Of a DNA stretch of 39,968 nt, positions 11,486 to 20,438 are shown one piece after another; position 1 is the first letter of the stretch, and the number at the start of each line of letters is the position of its first letter. A program made the translations under genes and the position numbers. The notes below the pieces were generated by a model. It ran no database searches, had not been told where the DNA came from, and saw only the letters and a list, made by a program, of their open reading frames with translations. This DNA is from Sporosarcina sp. GTDB taxonomy: Bacteria; Bacillota; Bacilli; Bacillales_A; Planococcaceae. The stretch covers positions 1 to 39,968 of the forward strand of contig JARIBI010000212.1 of the NCBI GenBank assembly GCA_029257435.1, written 5' to 3'.

Positions 11486-12268
11486 TTGAAGAAAAAGGCA
11501 GGATTGCTGTTCATGTTAACAGCAATGTCCGTTTTTTTAGCGGGATGTTCAGATTTTAAAGAGCCAATATCTGCTACTAGTGAAGGGTTTTGGAGCAAAT
11601 ATATTGTATGGCCACTCGTTTCCTTAATTGAAACGTTTAAAGAATTACTTGGCACATATGGGCTTGGTATTATTGCAGTAACGATTATTATTCGTCTCAT
11701 CTTATTGCCGCTCACATTGAAGCAAACTCAAAGCTCCAAGCAAATGCAAGCGATTCAACCAAAGTTGGCTGCTTTAAAAGAGAAGTACAAGTCAAAAGAT
11801 GCAGTAACACAACAGAAATATCGTGAAGAAATGCAAGCAGTCATGTCGGAAAACAAAGTCAATCCAGTAGCTGGATGTCTCCCTGTAATTGTTCAAATGC
11901 CGATATTGATTGGCTTCTATCATGCAATAAGCCGTATGAATGCAACGCCAGAAATTCCACTAGGTAAATTCCTTGTGTTCGATTTAGCTGCTCCAAGTAT
12001 TACTTTGGCTGTTTTTGCTGGGATTATGCAATTCCTCGTATTACGTACGGGACCAGCAATGGATAATCCTCAGATGAAGATTATGATGTACATCATGCCG
12101 TTTTTCATTATGATATTCGGTTCATTCTTACCAGCAGCACTAGCATTGTATTGGGTTGTCGGAAATACGTTTTCGATCGTCCAAAACTTCTTCATCTATA
12201 AACCATTTAAGAAAAAAGAAGTCGTTGTTGAGCAACCTAAAGGTAAAGGGGGAACTAAGCGGAAATGA
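11486..12268 (+). CDS. yidC: Membrane protein insertase YidC/OxaA (SpoIIIJ type)
   Basis: YidC inserts and folds membrane proteins alone or with SecYEG; the SpoIIIJ paralogue in B. subtilis is also needed for forespore gene activation. The 260-residue product starts with a lipoprotein signal peptide (KKK, hydrophobic run, FLAGC with lipobox Cys21). About five membrane segments follow, with the conserved intramembrane Arg70 in TIIIRLILLPL and a charged cytoplasmic hairpin (LKEKYKSKDA...). The C-terminal tail is lysine rich. The start is TTG with GGGGGAA upstream. It overlaps jag by 4 bp. Confidence 0.97.
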   Translation: MKKKAGLLFMLTAMSVFLAGCSDFKEPISATSEGFWSKYIVWPLVSLIETFKELLGTYGLGIIAVTIIIRLILLPLTLKQTQSSKQMQAIQPKLAALKEKYKSKDAVTQQKYREEMQAVMSENKVNPVAGCLPVIVQMPILIGFYHAISRMNATPEIPLGKFLVFDLAAPSITLAVFAGIMQFLVLRTGPAMDNPQMKIMMYIMPFFIMIFGSFLPAALALYWVVGNTFSIVQNFFIYKPFKKKEVVVEQPKGKGGTKRK

Positions 12269-13053
12269 GTGAGATCAGACAGACTGGCAAGACCGTTGAA
12301 GACGCAATCGCCTCTGCGTTAGAGAAATTGAATACTTTGCGGGACCAAGTCAATGTCCAAGTGATCACCGAAGGAAAAAGGGGTTTTCTCGGCTTCGGTG
12401 CAGTACTTGCCGAAGTAATCGTTAAACCTATTTCTGAAGAACCAGTTCCAAGTTTTTCATCCATTTCAGATGTAAAGGAAGAAGAACTTGTAAAAGAACA
12501 GGTGTCCGTTCAAGTTTCTGACAGCGAATTTGTTGCAGAAGAAACCGAGGAATTAGATATTCCAGAAGAAGCAGATTCAACTGAACCTACTTTAACAGAT
12601 GACGAAATTATTTCAGAAACGAGTGCGTATATTTGTCAGATTGCTAAAGACATGGGTGTGGAAGATCTGCAAATCAGCTATGAAACACATGGGAAAGTCA
12701 TTCACTTTCAATTAGAGAGTGAAAAGGCAGCATATTTGATCGGTAAAAGAGGAAGTACGCTTAATGCGCTACAGCAATTAGCTCAATTGGTTGCGAACAA
12801 AGGTACTGGAACGTATAAGGTAGTCCGCGTAGATGTTGGTGATTACCGAATTCGTCGTGAACAAGCACTTGAGCAACTTGCAGAGCGAATGGCAGATAAA
12901 GCGATTCGAAGCGGGCAAAAGGTCCAGCTCGAACCGATGCCTTCTAATGAACGCAAAGTCTTGCATCATGCATTAGCTGATCGTCTCGACATTGAAACAT
13001 ACTCAGAAGGTAAGGATCCGCGGCGTTACCTAGTGATTGAACCAATTGTTTAA
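12265..13053 (+). CDS. jag: RNA-binding protein Jag/KhpB
   Basis: This 262-residue cytoplasmic protein has three parts. A Jag-N domain (about 2-52; KTVEDAIASALEKL, KRGFLGFGA) leads into a long acidic linker (about 58-112), then a KH domain with the loop IGKRGSTL followed by an R3H domain (RREQALEQLAERM ... ERKVLHHAL). KhpB binds many mRNAs with KhpA and affects cell elongation and division in streptococci. The ATG overlaps the yidC stop, the usual coupling of this pair. A terminator follows directly. Confidence 0.96.
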   Translation: MSEIRQTGKTVEDAIASALEKLNTLRDQVNVQVITEGKRGFLGFGAVLAEVIVKPISEEPVPSFSSISDVKEEELVKEQVSVQVSDSEFVAEETEELDIPEEADSTEPTLTDDEIISETSAYICQIAKDMGVEDLQISYETHGKVIHFQLESEKAAYLIGKRGSTLNALQQLAQLVANKGTGTYKVVRVDVGDYRIRREQALEQLAERMADKAIRSGQKVQLEPMPSNERKVLHHALADRLDIETYSEGKDPRRYLVIEPIV

Positions 13054-13077
13054 AAGGGCTGAAAAGCCCTTTTTTTT
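13052..13077 (+). terminator. jag terminator
   Basis: AAAGGGCT (13053-13060) pairs with AGCCCTTT around a GAAA loop and is followed by a T run. It overlaps the end of jag and closes the yidC-jag unit. Confidence 0.87.
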
Positions 13078-13320
13078 ATGCCTTTTTTAGCCCAAATCAT
13101 CTAAAAAGAGTGTAAAACCCGTACGTTTATCTGCACAAATCCTCTGAAGATAGTTATGACTAGCTGTCAGAAAGGAAGCAGCTGTAACTTGAATCCGCGC
13201 ACAAAACTTCAAAATATCTTAGCTTAACCAGTCATAAAAAGTGACAATCTTATACAAACCGCCTTTGTCCGAAAGTTGTTGTATCGACATTATAGAAGAC
13301 GGTGCCACAAAGTTTTCAAG
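13078..13320. other. jag-mnmE spacer, first part: no gene, possible RNA fold
   Basis: About 240 bp carry no recognisable gene. An 8-bp perfect inverted repeat (TTATGACT at 13154-13161, AGTCATAA at 13230-13237) encloses an inner AGCTG/CAGCT hairpin. An AAGGAAG followed by a TTG-started 12-codon ORF (13189-13227) lies inside. None of this matches a known RNA family that I recognise. Confidence 0.3.
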
Positions 13321-13425
13321 TTATCCACATTTTTTCGTTCCACATGCTAGGACAACAGAACGATTTGTGATAAAATTTACTGTTAGATAGTTACGCCTGA
13401 AAAAAGGTTGTACACATGTGGATAA
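13321..13425. other. Pair of perfect DnaA boxes flanking the mnmE promoter
   Basis: TTATCCACA (13321-13329) and, inverted, TGTGGATAA (13417-13425) are both perfect consensus boxes. The first is about 20 bp upstream of the promoter and the second is just upstream of the mnmE ribosome site. DnaA may bind here and regulate mnmE-mnmG. Confidence 0.7.
13349..13376 (+). promoter_or_regulatory. Probable mnmE promoter (extended -10)
   Basis: TAAAAT (13371-13376) is preceded by TGA, giving an extended -10. AGGACA (13349-13354), four of six at -35, lies 16 bases upstream. The predicted start is about 70 bp before the mnmE GTG. Confidence 0.55.
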
Positions 13426-13449
13426 CGAGAAATAGGAAGGTGAGTCAGC

Positions 13450-14835
13450 GTGCAATTTGATACAATCGCAGCAATTTCAACGCCGATGGGAGAAGGAGCA
13501 ATTGCGATAGTCCGAATCAGCGGAGATGAAGCTGTTGAAATTGCGGACCGGCTGTTTCGGTCACCATCTGGGAAGCGTTTAGTAGATTCATCCTCCCACA
13601 CGATACATTACGGTCATTTAGTCGATCCCTCGACGGATGAAACCGTAGAGGAGATTATGGTTTCCCTTATGAAGTCACCAAAAACATTCACTCGTGAAGA
13701 CGTCATTGAACTGAATTGTCACGGCGGACTCGTTTCCGTGAATCGGGTACTTCGTCTAGTTCTGCAGTATGGGGCGCGTTTAGCGGAGCCTGGTGAATTT
13801 ACGAAACGCGCCTTTTTAAACGGACGAATTGACTTGTCTCAATCAGAAGCCGTAATGGATTTAATACGAGCAAAGACTGATCGTGCGATGAATGTTGCAT
13901 TGAATCAGATGGACGGAAAGTTATCTCGTTTAATAGGTCAATTACGTCAAGCGCTTCTTGAGACGCTTGCACAAGTAGAAGTGAATATCGATTATCCGGA
14001 GTATGATGATGTAGAAGAAATGACCATTCCACTAATGATAGAGAAAGGGCAATGGGTACAGAGCGAAATTATTCGTCTTCTATCAACTTCTTCGCAAGGA
14101 AGAATTCTTCGTGAAGGGCTTTCGACAGTTATTATCGGACGGCCAAACGTAGGGAAATCTTCCTTGCTAAATAGCCTTGTCCAGGAAAATAAAGCAATTG
14201 TAACTGACATAGCGGGGACAACTCGTGATATTATTGAAGAGTACGTGAACGTTAAAGGCGTACCATTAAAATTAGTCGACACAGCAGGGATTCGGGAAAC
14301 GGAAGATTTAGTCGAACGAATTGGTGTAGAACGCTCTCGACAAGTACTAAAAGAAGCAGACCTTGTGATACTGCTGTTGAATGGTTCCGAAGCACTGTCG
14401 CCTGAAGACGAACGGTTACTTGAAACGATTCGTCCAATGGATGCAATTATTGTCGTTAACAAGACAGACCTTCCTCAGCAAATCGATATAGAGACCGTCA
14501 ACCAATTGGCCGGTCAAAAGCACGTCATTACCACATCTATCCTTCAAGATGAAGGAGTAGATGAGCTGGAAGAAACCATTGCGAGCTTATTCTTTGGCGG
14601 TGGAATCGAAGCAGAAGATCCGACTTATGTTTCAAACGAGCGTCATATTGCATTGCTACATCAAGCAAAAACGTCTATTGAAGACGCTATTCAAGCAGCA
14701 GAAGCACGTGTTCCAATCGATATGATTCAAATCGATATTACACGAACGTGGGAACTGCTCGGTGAAATTGTTGGAGATACCGTTCAAGATAGTCTTATTA
14801 ACCAGCTATTCTCTCAGTTTTGCCTCGGGAAATAA
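13450..14835 (+). CDS. mnmE: tRNA modification GTPase MnmE
   Basis: With MnmG, MnmE forms the cmnm5 modification of wobble uridine in tRNAs. The 461 residues contain an N-terminal tetrahydrofolate-binding domain ([39 protein letters not shown]), a helical domain, and an inserted G domain with [23 protein letters not shown] and NKTD. The C-terminal CLGK carries the conserved Cys458. The start is GTG with GGAAGGTGA upstream. mnmG follows 56 bp later. DnaA boxes flank its promoter. Confidence 0.98.
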   Translation: MQFDTIAAISTPMGEGAIAIVRISGDEAVEIADRLFRSPSGKRLVDSSSHTIHYGHLVDPSTDETVEEIMVSLMKSPKTFTREDVIELNCHGGLVSVNRVLRLVLQYGARLAEPGEFTKRAFLNGRIDLSQSEAVMDLIRAKTDRAMNVALNQMDGKLSRLIGQLRQALLETLAQVEVNIDYPEYDDVEEMTIPLMIEKGQWVQSEIIRLLSTSSQGRILREGLSTVIIGRPNVGKSSLLNSLVQENKAIVTDIAGTTRDIIEEYVNVKGVPLKLVDTAGIRETEDLVERIGVERSRQVLKEADLVILLLNGSEALSPEDERLLETIRPMDAIIVVNKTDLPQQIDIETVNQLAGQKHVITTSILQDEGVDELEETIASLFFGGGIEAEDPTYVSNERHIALLHQAKTSIEDAIQAAEARVPIDMIQIDITRTWELLGEIVGDTVQDSLINQLFSQFCLGK

Positions 14836-14891
14836 TTAATTGAACACGTGGCTGCAGCCATGTGATTCACATATAGGAAGGATGAACGAGC

Positions 14892-16781
14892 ATGCCACAA
14901 TTTGAAGCAGGCACGTTCGATGTTATCGTAATCGGCGCCGGTCATGCAGGCGTAGAAGCAGCATATGCATCAGCAAAAATGGGGGCGAGTACGCTCGTAC
15001 TTACCATGAACTTGGATATGATTGCCTTCATGCCATGTAATCCATCACTCGGAGGACCTGCAAAGGGAATTGTTGTCCGGGAAATCGATGCACTTGGCGG
15101 AGCGATGGGTAAAGTAATCGACAAAACGCACATTCAGATGAGGATGTTAAATACAGGGAAAGGACCTGCAGTTCGTGCACTGCGCGCGCAAGCAGACAAA
15201 GTCCTTTATCAGCAAGAGATGAAGCGCATGCTGGAAGATGAAGAGACATTATCTCTTCACCAGGGCGTCGTGGAAGAACTAATTGTAGAAGATGGAGAAG
15301 TAAAAGGTGTGCTCACGCAAATTGGAGCCGTTTACCGTGCAAAAACAGTCATTGTTACAACAGGGACGTTTTTACGGGGAGAAGTCATCATCGGGGACTT
15401 GAAATACTCTAGTGGTCCAAATAACCAGATGCCTTCTATCAAATTAGCGGATAGCCTCCGCGAACTCGGCTTTGACACAGTACGATTTAAAACTGGAACA
15501 CCTCCGCGTGTAAATAGTAATACGGTGGATTATAGTAAAACTGAAATTCAACCGGGCGATGATATACCGCGTGCATTCAGTTTCGAAACAACTGAATTCA
15601 TTACAGATCAGCTGCCTTGCTGGTTAACATATACATCACCATTAACGCATCAGCTTATAAACGATAATCTTCATTTATCGCCAATGTATTCAGGAGTCAT
15701 CAAAGGTAAAGGACCAAGTTATTGTCCATCGATTGAGGACAAGATTGTCCGTTTTGCTGATAAATCACGGCATCAGATTTTCCTTGAACCAGAGGGACGT
15801 AATACACGTGAAATGTATGTTCAAGGTCTTTCTACAAGTTTACCTGAGCACGTACAGCGTAAAATGATTGAAAGTGTTCCAGGACTTGAAAAAGCTCAAA
15901 TGTTACGCGCTGGTTATGCAATTGAGTACGATGCAATTGTACCCACCCAGTTATGGCCAACACTTGAAACGAAAAAGATTAAGAATTTATATACAGCAGG
16001 GCAATTGAATGGAACATCCGGTTACGAAGAAGCTGCCGCACAAGGTATCATGGCAGGCATCAATGCAGCAAGCCGCGTTCTTGGAAAAGAAGAAGTTGTT
16101 CTAGGACGGGCGGATGCCTATATTGGTGTCCTGATTGATGACTTAGTGACGAAGGGAACAAGCGAGCCTTACCGTCTGCTTACTTCGCGGGCAGAATACC
16201 GTCTGTTGCTGCGTCATGACAATGCAGACTTGCGTTTAACTGAAATCGGTCATTCACTTGGAATGATTTCAGATGAACGATATGAAACGTTCATTGCGAA
16301 GAAGCAGCAAATTGAAGAAGAGATTGAACGGTTACGTAAAGTATCTGTAAAGCCTGACGAAGCAGTTCAAGCGATTATAGAAGCAGCTGGCGGAACACCA
16401 CTTCGTGAACCTATGAAAGCTGCTGATTTGTTGAAACGCCCGGAGATGAAATATGACGAAATTCGTAAGGTCATTCCTCTAGAAACCGCGTGTACTCCAG
16501 ACGTTGCAGAACAAGTCGAAATCTCCATTAAGTACGAAGGATACATTGAAAAAGCGATGCAACAAGTGAATCGTATGAAGAAAATGGAGAATAAGAAGAT
16601 TCCAGAGGGCATTGATTATCACGCAATTACAGGTCTTGCAAAAGAAGCTAGAGCAAATTTAAGCGATGTACGGCCTTTGTCGATTGCTCAAGCTTCACGG
16701 ATCTCAGGAGTGAATCCTGCTGATATCTCTATTCTTCTTGTCTACATCGAACAAGGTAAAATCGCTAAAATATCCGGCTAA
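14892..16781 (+). CDS. mnmG: tRNA uridine 5-carboxymethylaminomethyl modification enzyme MnmG (GidA)
   Basis: This is the FAD-dependent partner of MnmE in wobble-uridine modification. The 629-residue protein begins with the dinucleotide-binding motif VIGAGHAG (residues 13-20) and contains the GidA signatures [21 protein letters not shown] and [18 protein letters not shown]. The C-terminal helical domain is complete. GGAAGG lies upstream of the ATG. It is the second gene of the mnmE-mnmG unit and ends at a strong terminator. Confidence 0.98.
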   Translation: MPQFEAGTFDVIVIGAGHAGVEAAYASAKMGASTLVLTMNLDMIAFMPCNPSLGGPAKGIVVREIDALGGAMGKVIDKTHIQMRMLNTGKGPAVRALRAQADKVLYQQEMKRMLEDEETLSLHQGVVEELIVEDGEVKGVLTQIGAVYRAKTVIVTTGTFLRGEVIIGDLKYSSGPNNQMPSIKLADSLRELGFDTVRFKTGTPPRVNSNTVDYSKTEIQPGDDIPRAFSFETTEFITDQLPCWLTYTSPLTHQLINDNLHLSPMYSGVIKGKGPSYCPSIEDKIVRFADKSRHQIFLEPEGRNTREMYVQGLSTSLPEHVQRKMIESVPGLEKAQMLRAGYAIEYDAIVPTQLWPTLETKKIKNLYTAGQLNGTSGYEEAAAQGIMAGINAASRVLGKEEVVLGRADAYIGVLIDDLVTKGTSEPYRLLTSRAEYRLLLRHDNADLRLTEIGHSLGMISDERYETFIAKKQQIEEEIERLRKVSVKPDEAVQAIIEAAGGTPLREPMKAADLLKRPEMKYDEIRKVIPLETACTPDVAEQVEISIKYEGYIEKAMQQVNRMKKMENKKIPEGIDYHAITGLAKEARANLSDVRPLSIAQASRISGVNPADISILLVYIEQGKIAKISG

Positions 16782-16786
16782 CCCCC

Positions 16787-16822
16787 AGCTAATACGGATA
16801 TAAAGTCCGTATTAGCTTTTTT
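16787..16822 (+). terminator. mnmG terminator
   Basis: A perfect 12-bp stem (AGCTAATACGGA, 16787-16798, against 16806-16817) with a 7-base loop and T residues lies between mnmG and rsmG. rsmG therefore probably relies on read-through or on its own weak promoter. Confidence 0.9.
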
Positions 16823-16837
16823 GAAAGGTGGATCCCA

Positions 16838-17554
16838 GTGAACGAAGAACAATTTATAGAAGCACTTCGAGAGAAGGGAATATCCCTGACTGAGAAGCAA
16901 GTGGAGCAGTTTAATCTATATTTCAAACTGCTTGTTGAATGGAATGAAAAGATGAATTTGACGGCAATTACTGACGCTCCGTCTGTCTATTTAAAACACT
17001 TCTATGACTCAATTTCAGCTGCATTTTTCACGGATTTAACGCAGGAACTTACACTTTGTGATGTAGGAGCAGGTGCAGGATTCCCAAGCATTCCGTTGAA
17101 AATCTGCTTCCCGAATCTCCATGTAACAATCGTGGATTCATTAAACAAACGTATTAATTTCCTTAATGAACTTGCAAGGGAACTAGAATTGAAAAATGTA
17201 CGCTTCGTGCATGCACGTGCGGAGGACTTTGGACAAAACCCGTTATACCGTGAACAATTTGATATCGTTACAGCACGAGCTGTTGCACGGCTCAGTGTCT
17301 TAGCAGAGTTATGTGTCCCGGCATTGAAAGTAGAAGGACGATTCATAGCAATGAAAGGCGCTGCTGCAGCTGATGAAATGACAGATGCAAAAAAAGCACT
17401 TGAAACTCTTGGCGTTGTGTTAGAAGATAAACATACATTCTCTCTTCCGCTTGAAGAGAGTGAACGAACTGTATTTGTATTTTCTAAAATTAAAAAAACT
17501 CCTAAAAAGTATCCACGAAAACCGGGCATGCCAAATAAGACGCCAATCTGTTGA
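16838..17554 (+). CDS. rsmG: 16S rRNA (guanine527-N7)-methyltransferase RsmG
   Basis: RsmG methylates G527 (E. coli numbering) of 16S rRNA using S-adenosylmethionine; loss of it gives low-level streptomycin resistance. The 238-residue protein shows the Rossmann SAM site [14 protein letters not shown] and acidic loop [11 protein letters not shown], then TARAVARL and IAMKG. The start is GTG with AAAGGTGG six bases upstream. A parS site begins three bases after the stop codon. Confidence 0.97.
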   Translation: MNEEQFIEALREKGISLTEKQVEQFNLYFKLLVEWNEKMNLTAITDAPSVYLKHFYDSISAAFFTDLTQELTLCDVGAGAGFPSIPLKICFPNLHVTIVDSLNKRINFLNELARELELKNVRFVHARAEDFGQNPLYREQFDIVTARAVARLSVLAELCVPALKVEGRFIAMKGAAAADEMTDAKKALETLGVVLEDKHTFSLPLEESERTVFVFSKIKKTPKKYPRKPGMPNKTPIC

Positions 17555-17556
17555 AC

Positions 17557-17572
17557 TGTTTCACGTGGAACA
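17557..17572. other. parS site between rsmG and noc
   Basis: TGTTTCACGTGGAACA is the centromere-like ParB-binding palindrome with one asymmetric pair. Its complement reads TGTTCCACGTGAAACA, matching consensus TGTTNCACGTGAAACA. ParB (CTP-dependent clamp) loads here and spreads, recruiting condensin to the origin. Confidence 0.92.
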
Positions 17573-17584
17573 TTGTAGGCCAGA

Positions 17585-17617
17585 AAGAAAGAGAGTGAAT
17601 GAATTGCTCTCTTTCTT
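17585..17617 (+). other. Hairpin downstream of rsmG and parS
   Basis: An 11-bp perfect inverted repeat (AAGAAAGAGAG, 17585-17595; CTCTCTTTCTT, 17607-17617) has an 11-base loop. No clean T run follows, so it is at best a weak terminator; the TTTT in TAGGTTTTC is eight bases away. Confidence 0.4.
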
Positions 17618-17769
17618 ACATAGGTTTTCAGTCCAATTCAAAGGAAGTGGACTGCCGTCAAATGTTTCAAAGGAAAAGAACTTGAACCAATGACGGATAG
17701 AAATCATCCTCTCTGCAGCGACTGAATGTGTTCACAACAGAGGATAGTCTTAAAAAGGTGGTGTCTGGA

Positions 17770-18633
17770 ATGAAAAATACGTTCTCACGTTTTTTTGGGA
17801 ATGGAGAAAAAGAACTCCCCCCGATAGAAGAGGCGGAACCTATGGTAAATGAATCCGTAGAACAAATTAAAATCGATCTTATTGTACCCAATCGTTTTCA
17901 ACCGCGCACCATCTTCTCAGAAGAGAAAATTGAAGAGTTAGCTCGTACCATTCATACACACGGCATTATCCAGCCAATTGTCATACGACAGACTGAAGAA
18001 GACGGTTATGAAATCATCGCTGGCGAGCGGCGTTACCGAGCAATGAAAAAACTCGGGTGGGAAGAAGTTCCTGCAATTGTACGTAACTTAGACGATAAAG
18101 AAACAGCTTCAATTGCTTTGATAGAGAACTTACAACGGGAAGAACTTACTGCAATTGAAGAGGCATATGCATATGAAAAGTTGCTGGAACTTCATGCATT
18201 AACACAAGAGGCATTAGCTCAGCGTTTAGGAAAAGGTCAGTCTACTATTGCAAATAAGATGAGATTGCTTAAATTACCTGATGAAATAAAACAAGCAATA
18301 TTATCGAAAGAGTTATCTGAGCGTCATGCCCGAGCACTCATTGCATTGAAAGACTCTGAAATTCAGAAACAAGTTTTCCAAGAGGCAATCGAAAACGGAC
18401 TCAACGTAAAACAATTAGAAGCTAGAATTAAAGAAGTGCTGACGCCTCCTGAACCAAAAGAAAAGAAGACAGCGCCACGCAGGAAGTCAGTCAGCAAAGA
18501 CGTCCGCATTGCAGTCAATACGATCCGTCAATCGCTAACAATGGTAACAAAAAGCGGAATTGACCTGACAACGGAAGAAGAAGACTCCGAGGACTTTTAC
18601 ACATTCACGGTGAAAATCCCGAAATCTAAATAA
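17770..18633 (+). CDS. noc: Nucleoid occlusion protein Noc
   Basis: Noc is a ParB-family CTP-binding protein that binds Noc boxes and the membrane and keeps FtsZ from assembling over the chromosome. The 287 residues start with the amphipathic membrane-targeting helix [10 protein letters not shown]. The N-terminal domain holds NRFQPRT and the CTP-binding GERRYRA, and a helix-turn-helix ([20 protein letters not shown]) follows, then a basic C-terminal region. The ATG at 17770 was chosen because AAGGTGG lies eight bases before it and the N-terminus then matches B. subtilis Noc; an in-frame GTG at 17728 lacks a ribosome site. It lies beside parA and parB, from which it arose by duplication. Confidence 0.95.
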   Translation: MKNTFSRFFGNGEKELPPIEEAEPMVNESVEQIKIDLIVPNRFQPRTIFSEEKIEELARTIHTHGIIQPIVIRQTEEDGYEIIAGERRYRAMKKLGWEEVPAIVRNLDDKETASIALIENLQREELTAIEEAYAYEKLLELHALTQEALAQRLGKGQSTIANKMRLLKLPDEIKQAILSKELSERHARALIALKDSEIQKQVFQEAIENGLNVKQLEARIKEVLTPPEPKEKKTAPRRKSVSKDVRIAVNTIRQSLTMVTKSGIDLTTEEEDSEDFYTFTVKIPKSK

Positions 18634-18649
18634 ATATCGTGTAATATGA

Positions 18650-18676
18650 CTCTTGCTTTCAGTTGGCAAGAGTTTT
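18650..18676 (+). terminator. Probable noc terminator
   Basis: CTCTTGC (18650-18656) pairs with GCAAGAG (18666-18672) around a 9-base loop and is followed by TTTTGTTCTGTT. The stem is short, so termination may be partial. Confidence 0.6.
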
Positions 18677-18778
18677 GTTCTGTTATTCGTACCATTTTTA
18701 ATGTTTTTTTGGTAAACTGATAGATAGAACAATTATGTAAGGATCGAACAGCATGTAAGGAAGAAAGCAGGTGCTCGT

Positions 18779-19540
18779 TTGGGAAGAATTATCGCAATAG
18801 CCAATCAAAAAGGCGGCGTTGGCAAGACAACTACCTCAGTAAACCTCAGCGCCTGTCTTGCACATATTGGAAAAAAAGTTTTGTTAATTGATACAGATCC
18901 ACAAGGAAATGCAACGAGTGGGGTAGGTATTAACAAAGGTGATGTTCAAAATTGTATATACGACATCCTTATTGATGACGTACCTATGAAAAACGTTATT
19001 TTGCCAACGAAAGTACCTTTGCTGGATTGCATTCCCGCAACAATATCATTGGCAGGAGCAGAAATTGAACTAGTCTCCACGATTTCAAGAGAAGTCCGTA
19101 TGAAACATGCCATCCAGGAAGTAAAAGCTGATTATGATTACATTATTATTGACTGTCCGCCTTCGTTAGGGCTGTTGACGATTAATGCTCTGACTGCGTC
19201 AGATTCCATTATCATCCCAGTACAGTGTGAATATTACGCATTGGAAGGGTTAAGTCAGTTACTCAGCACGATTCGTCTTGTACAAAAGCATTTGAACGAT
19301 AATCTAGTAATTGACGGTGTGCTGCTGACGATGTTTGATGCACGTACAAATTTAGGAATTCAAGTGATTGATGAAGTAAAAAAGTACTTCCAAGACAAAG
19401 TATATAAAACAATTATTCCACGAAATGTAAGGTTGAGTGAAGCACCGAGTCATGGAGAACCAATCATTCTATATGATTCGCGTTCACGAGGAGCGGAAGT
19501 TTACTTAGAGCTGGCAAAGGAAGTGGTTCACAATGGCTAA
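18779..19540 (+). CDS. parA: Chromosome partitioning ATPase ParA (Soj)
   Basis: ParA is a deviant-Walker ATPase that binds DNA as an ATP dimer, moves ParB-parS complexes, and in B. subtilis regulates DnaA directly. The 253 residues open with GRIIAIANQKGGVGKTTTSVNL (signature Lys and KGGVGKTT), then DTDPQGNATSG, DCPPSLGLLT and the DNA-binding C-terminal half. The start is TTG with AGGTG nearby, and the length agrees with Soj. It overlaps parB by 8 bp. I see no good promoter in front of it, so read-through from noc is possible. Confidence 0.97.
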   Translation: MGRIIAIANQKGGVGKTTTSVNLSACLAHIGKKVLLIDTDPQGNATSGVGINKGDVQNCIYDILIDDVPMKNVILPTKVPLLDCIPATISLAGAEIELVSTISREVRMKHAIQEVKADYDYIIIDCPPSLGLLTINALTASDSIIIPVQCEYYALEGLSQLLSTIRLVQKHLNDNLVIDGVLLTMFDARTNLGIQVIDEVKKYFQDKVYKTIIPRNVRLSEAPSHGEPIILYDSRSRGAEVYLELAKEVVHNG

Positions 19541-20375
19541 AGGTCTTGGCAAGGGGATTAATGCATTGTTTCCAGGAGAGTCGCTTGTAAAAGCAGAATC
19601 AGTGGAACAGATTAATCTTAAAAGTATCACTGTAAATCCGTATCAACCGAGGAAGCGTTTTGATGAGAATGCAATTCAAGAACTCAGTGCTTCCATTAAA
19701 GAACATGGTGTATTGCAGCCCATCATTTTACGCAAAGTTGGGTCTGCACATGAAATTGTTGTAGGAGAGCGTCGATTCAGAGCAGCAAAACTTGCTGGAT
19801 TGAGAGAGATTCCAGCAGTAGTCCGTCAGCTAACAGATACTGAGTCAATGGAACTTGCAATACTTGAAAACCTTCAGCGAGAAGACTTGTCACCGATTGA
19901 AGAAGCGGAAGCCTACCAGAACTTAATGGATAGCTTAGGACTTACTCAAGAGCAACTTGCTTTTCGTTTAGGAAAGAGCCGGCCTCATATTGCCAATCAC
20001 ATTCGATTGCTGGCACTTCCCGAAAAGGTCCGTAAAGATATTACGGAAGGAAAGCTGTCTATGGGTCATGGCCGTACGCTGCTTGGGTTGCGTAAAAAAG
20101 AACAGATTTCTATTATCGCTGAGAAGACGATGAAAGAAGGATTAAATGTTCGTCAATTAGAAGCATTAGTTCAAAAGTTAAATGAACATGTTTCACGTGA
20201 AACAAATAAGAAGAAAGAAAAGAAAGATTTGTTTCTAGTTGAACAGGAGACAACACTGCGTGAACACTTTGGTACGAATGTATCTATTAAAAAGACTAAA
20301 AACAAAGGGAAGATTGAAATTGAGTTTTTCTCTGAAGAAGACTTTGAACGGATACTTGATTTACTGAATGATTGA
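19533..20375 (+). CDS. parB: Chromosome partitioning protein ParB (Spo0J)
   Basis: ParB is a CTP-dependent DNA clamp that loads at parS, stimulates ParA ATPase and recruits SMC; in B. subtilis it is also needed for sporulation. The 280 residues show GLGKGINALF at the N-terminus, NPYQPRKRF, the CTP motif GERRFRAAK and ENLQREDLSPIEEA. A helix-turn-helix (LTQEQLAFRLGKSRPHIANH) precedes a C-terminal dimer domain. A perfect parS site lies within codons about 219-224. It overlaps parA and ends at a strong terminator. Confidence 0.97.
   Translation: MAKGLGKGINALFPGESLVKAESVEQINLKSITVNPYQPRKRFDENAIQELSASIKEHGVLQPIILRKVGSAHEIVVGERRFRAAKLAGLREIPAVVRQLTDTESMELAILENLQREDLSPIEEAEAYQNLMDSLGLTQEQLAFRLGKSRPHIANHIRLLALPEKVRKDITEGKLSMGHGRTLLGLRKKEQISIIAEKTMKEGLNVRQLEALVQKLNEHVSRETNKKKEKKDLFLVEQETTLREHFGTNVSIKKTKNKGKIEIEFFSEEDFERILDLLND
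20189..20204. other. parS site inside parB
   Basis: TGTTTCACGTGAAACA is a perfect 16-bp palindrome and the exact parS consensus. It encodes VSRET in the linker before the C-terminal domain. B. subtilis spo0J carries a parS at the same place. Confidence 0.96.
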
Positions 20376-20379
20376 ACGT

Positions 20380-20417
20380 GTACCTATTTCGCACTAGCGG
20401 AATAGGTACTATTTTTT
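20380..20417 (+). terminator. parA-parB terminator
   Basis: A 13-bp stem (20380-20392 against 20397-20409, one G-U pair) with a 4-base loop is followed by TATTTTTT, five bases after the parB stop. Confidence 0.92.
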
Positions 20418-20438
20418 AATGGTCGGGAAGTGGTTTAC

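Noticed and set aside
13992..14462. 156-codon ORF antisense to mnmE
   Set aside because: It is a shadow frame of a well-conserved gene with no start signal; other long antisense frames over dnaA, walK and htrA were rejected likewise.
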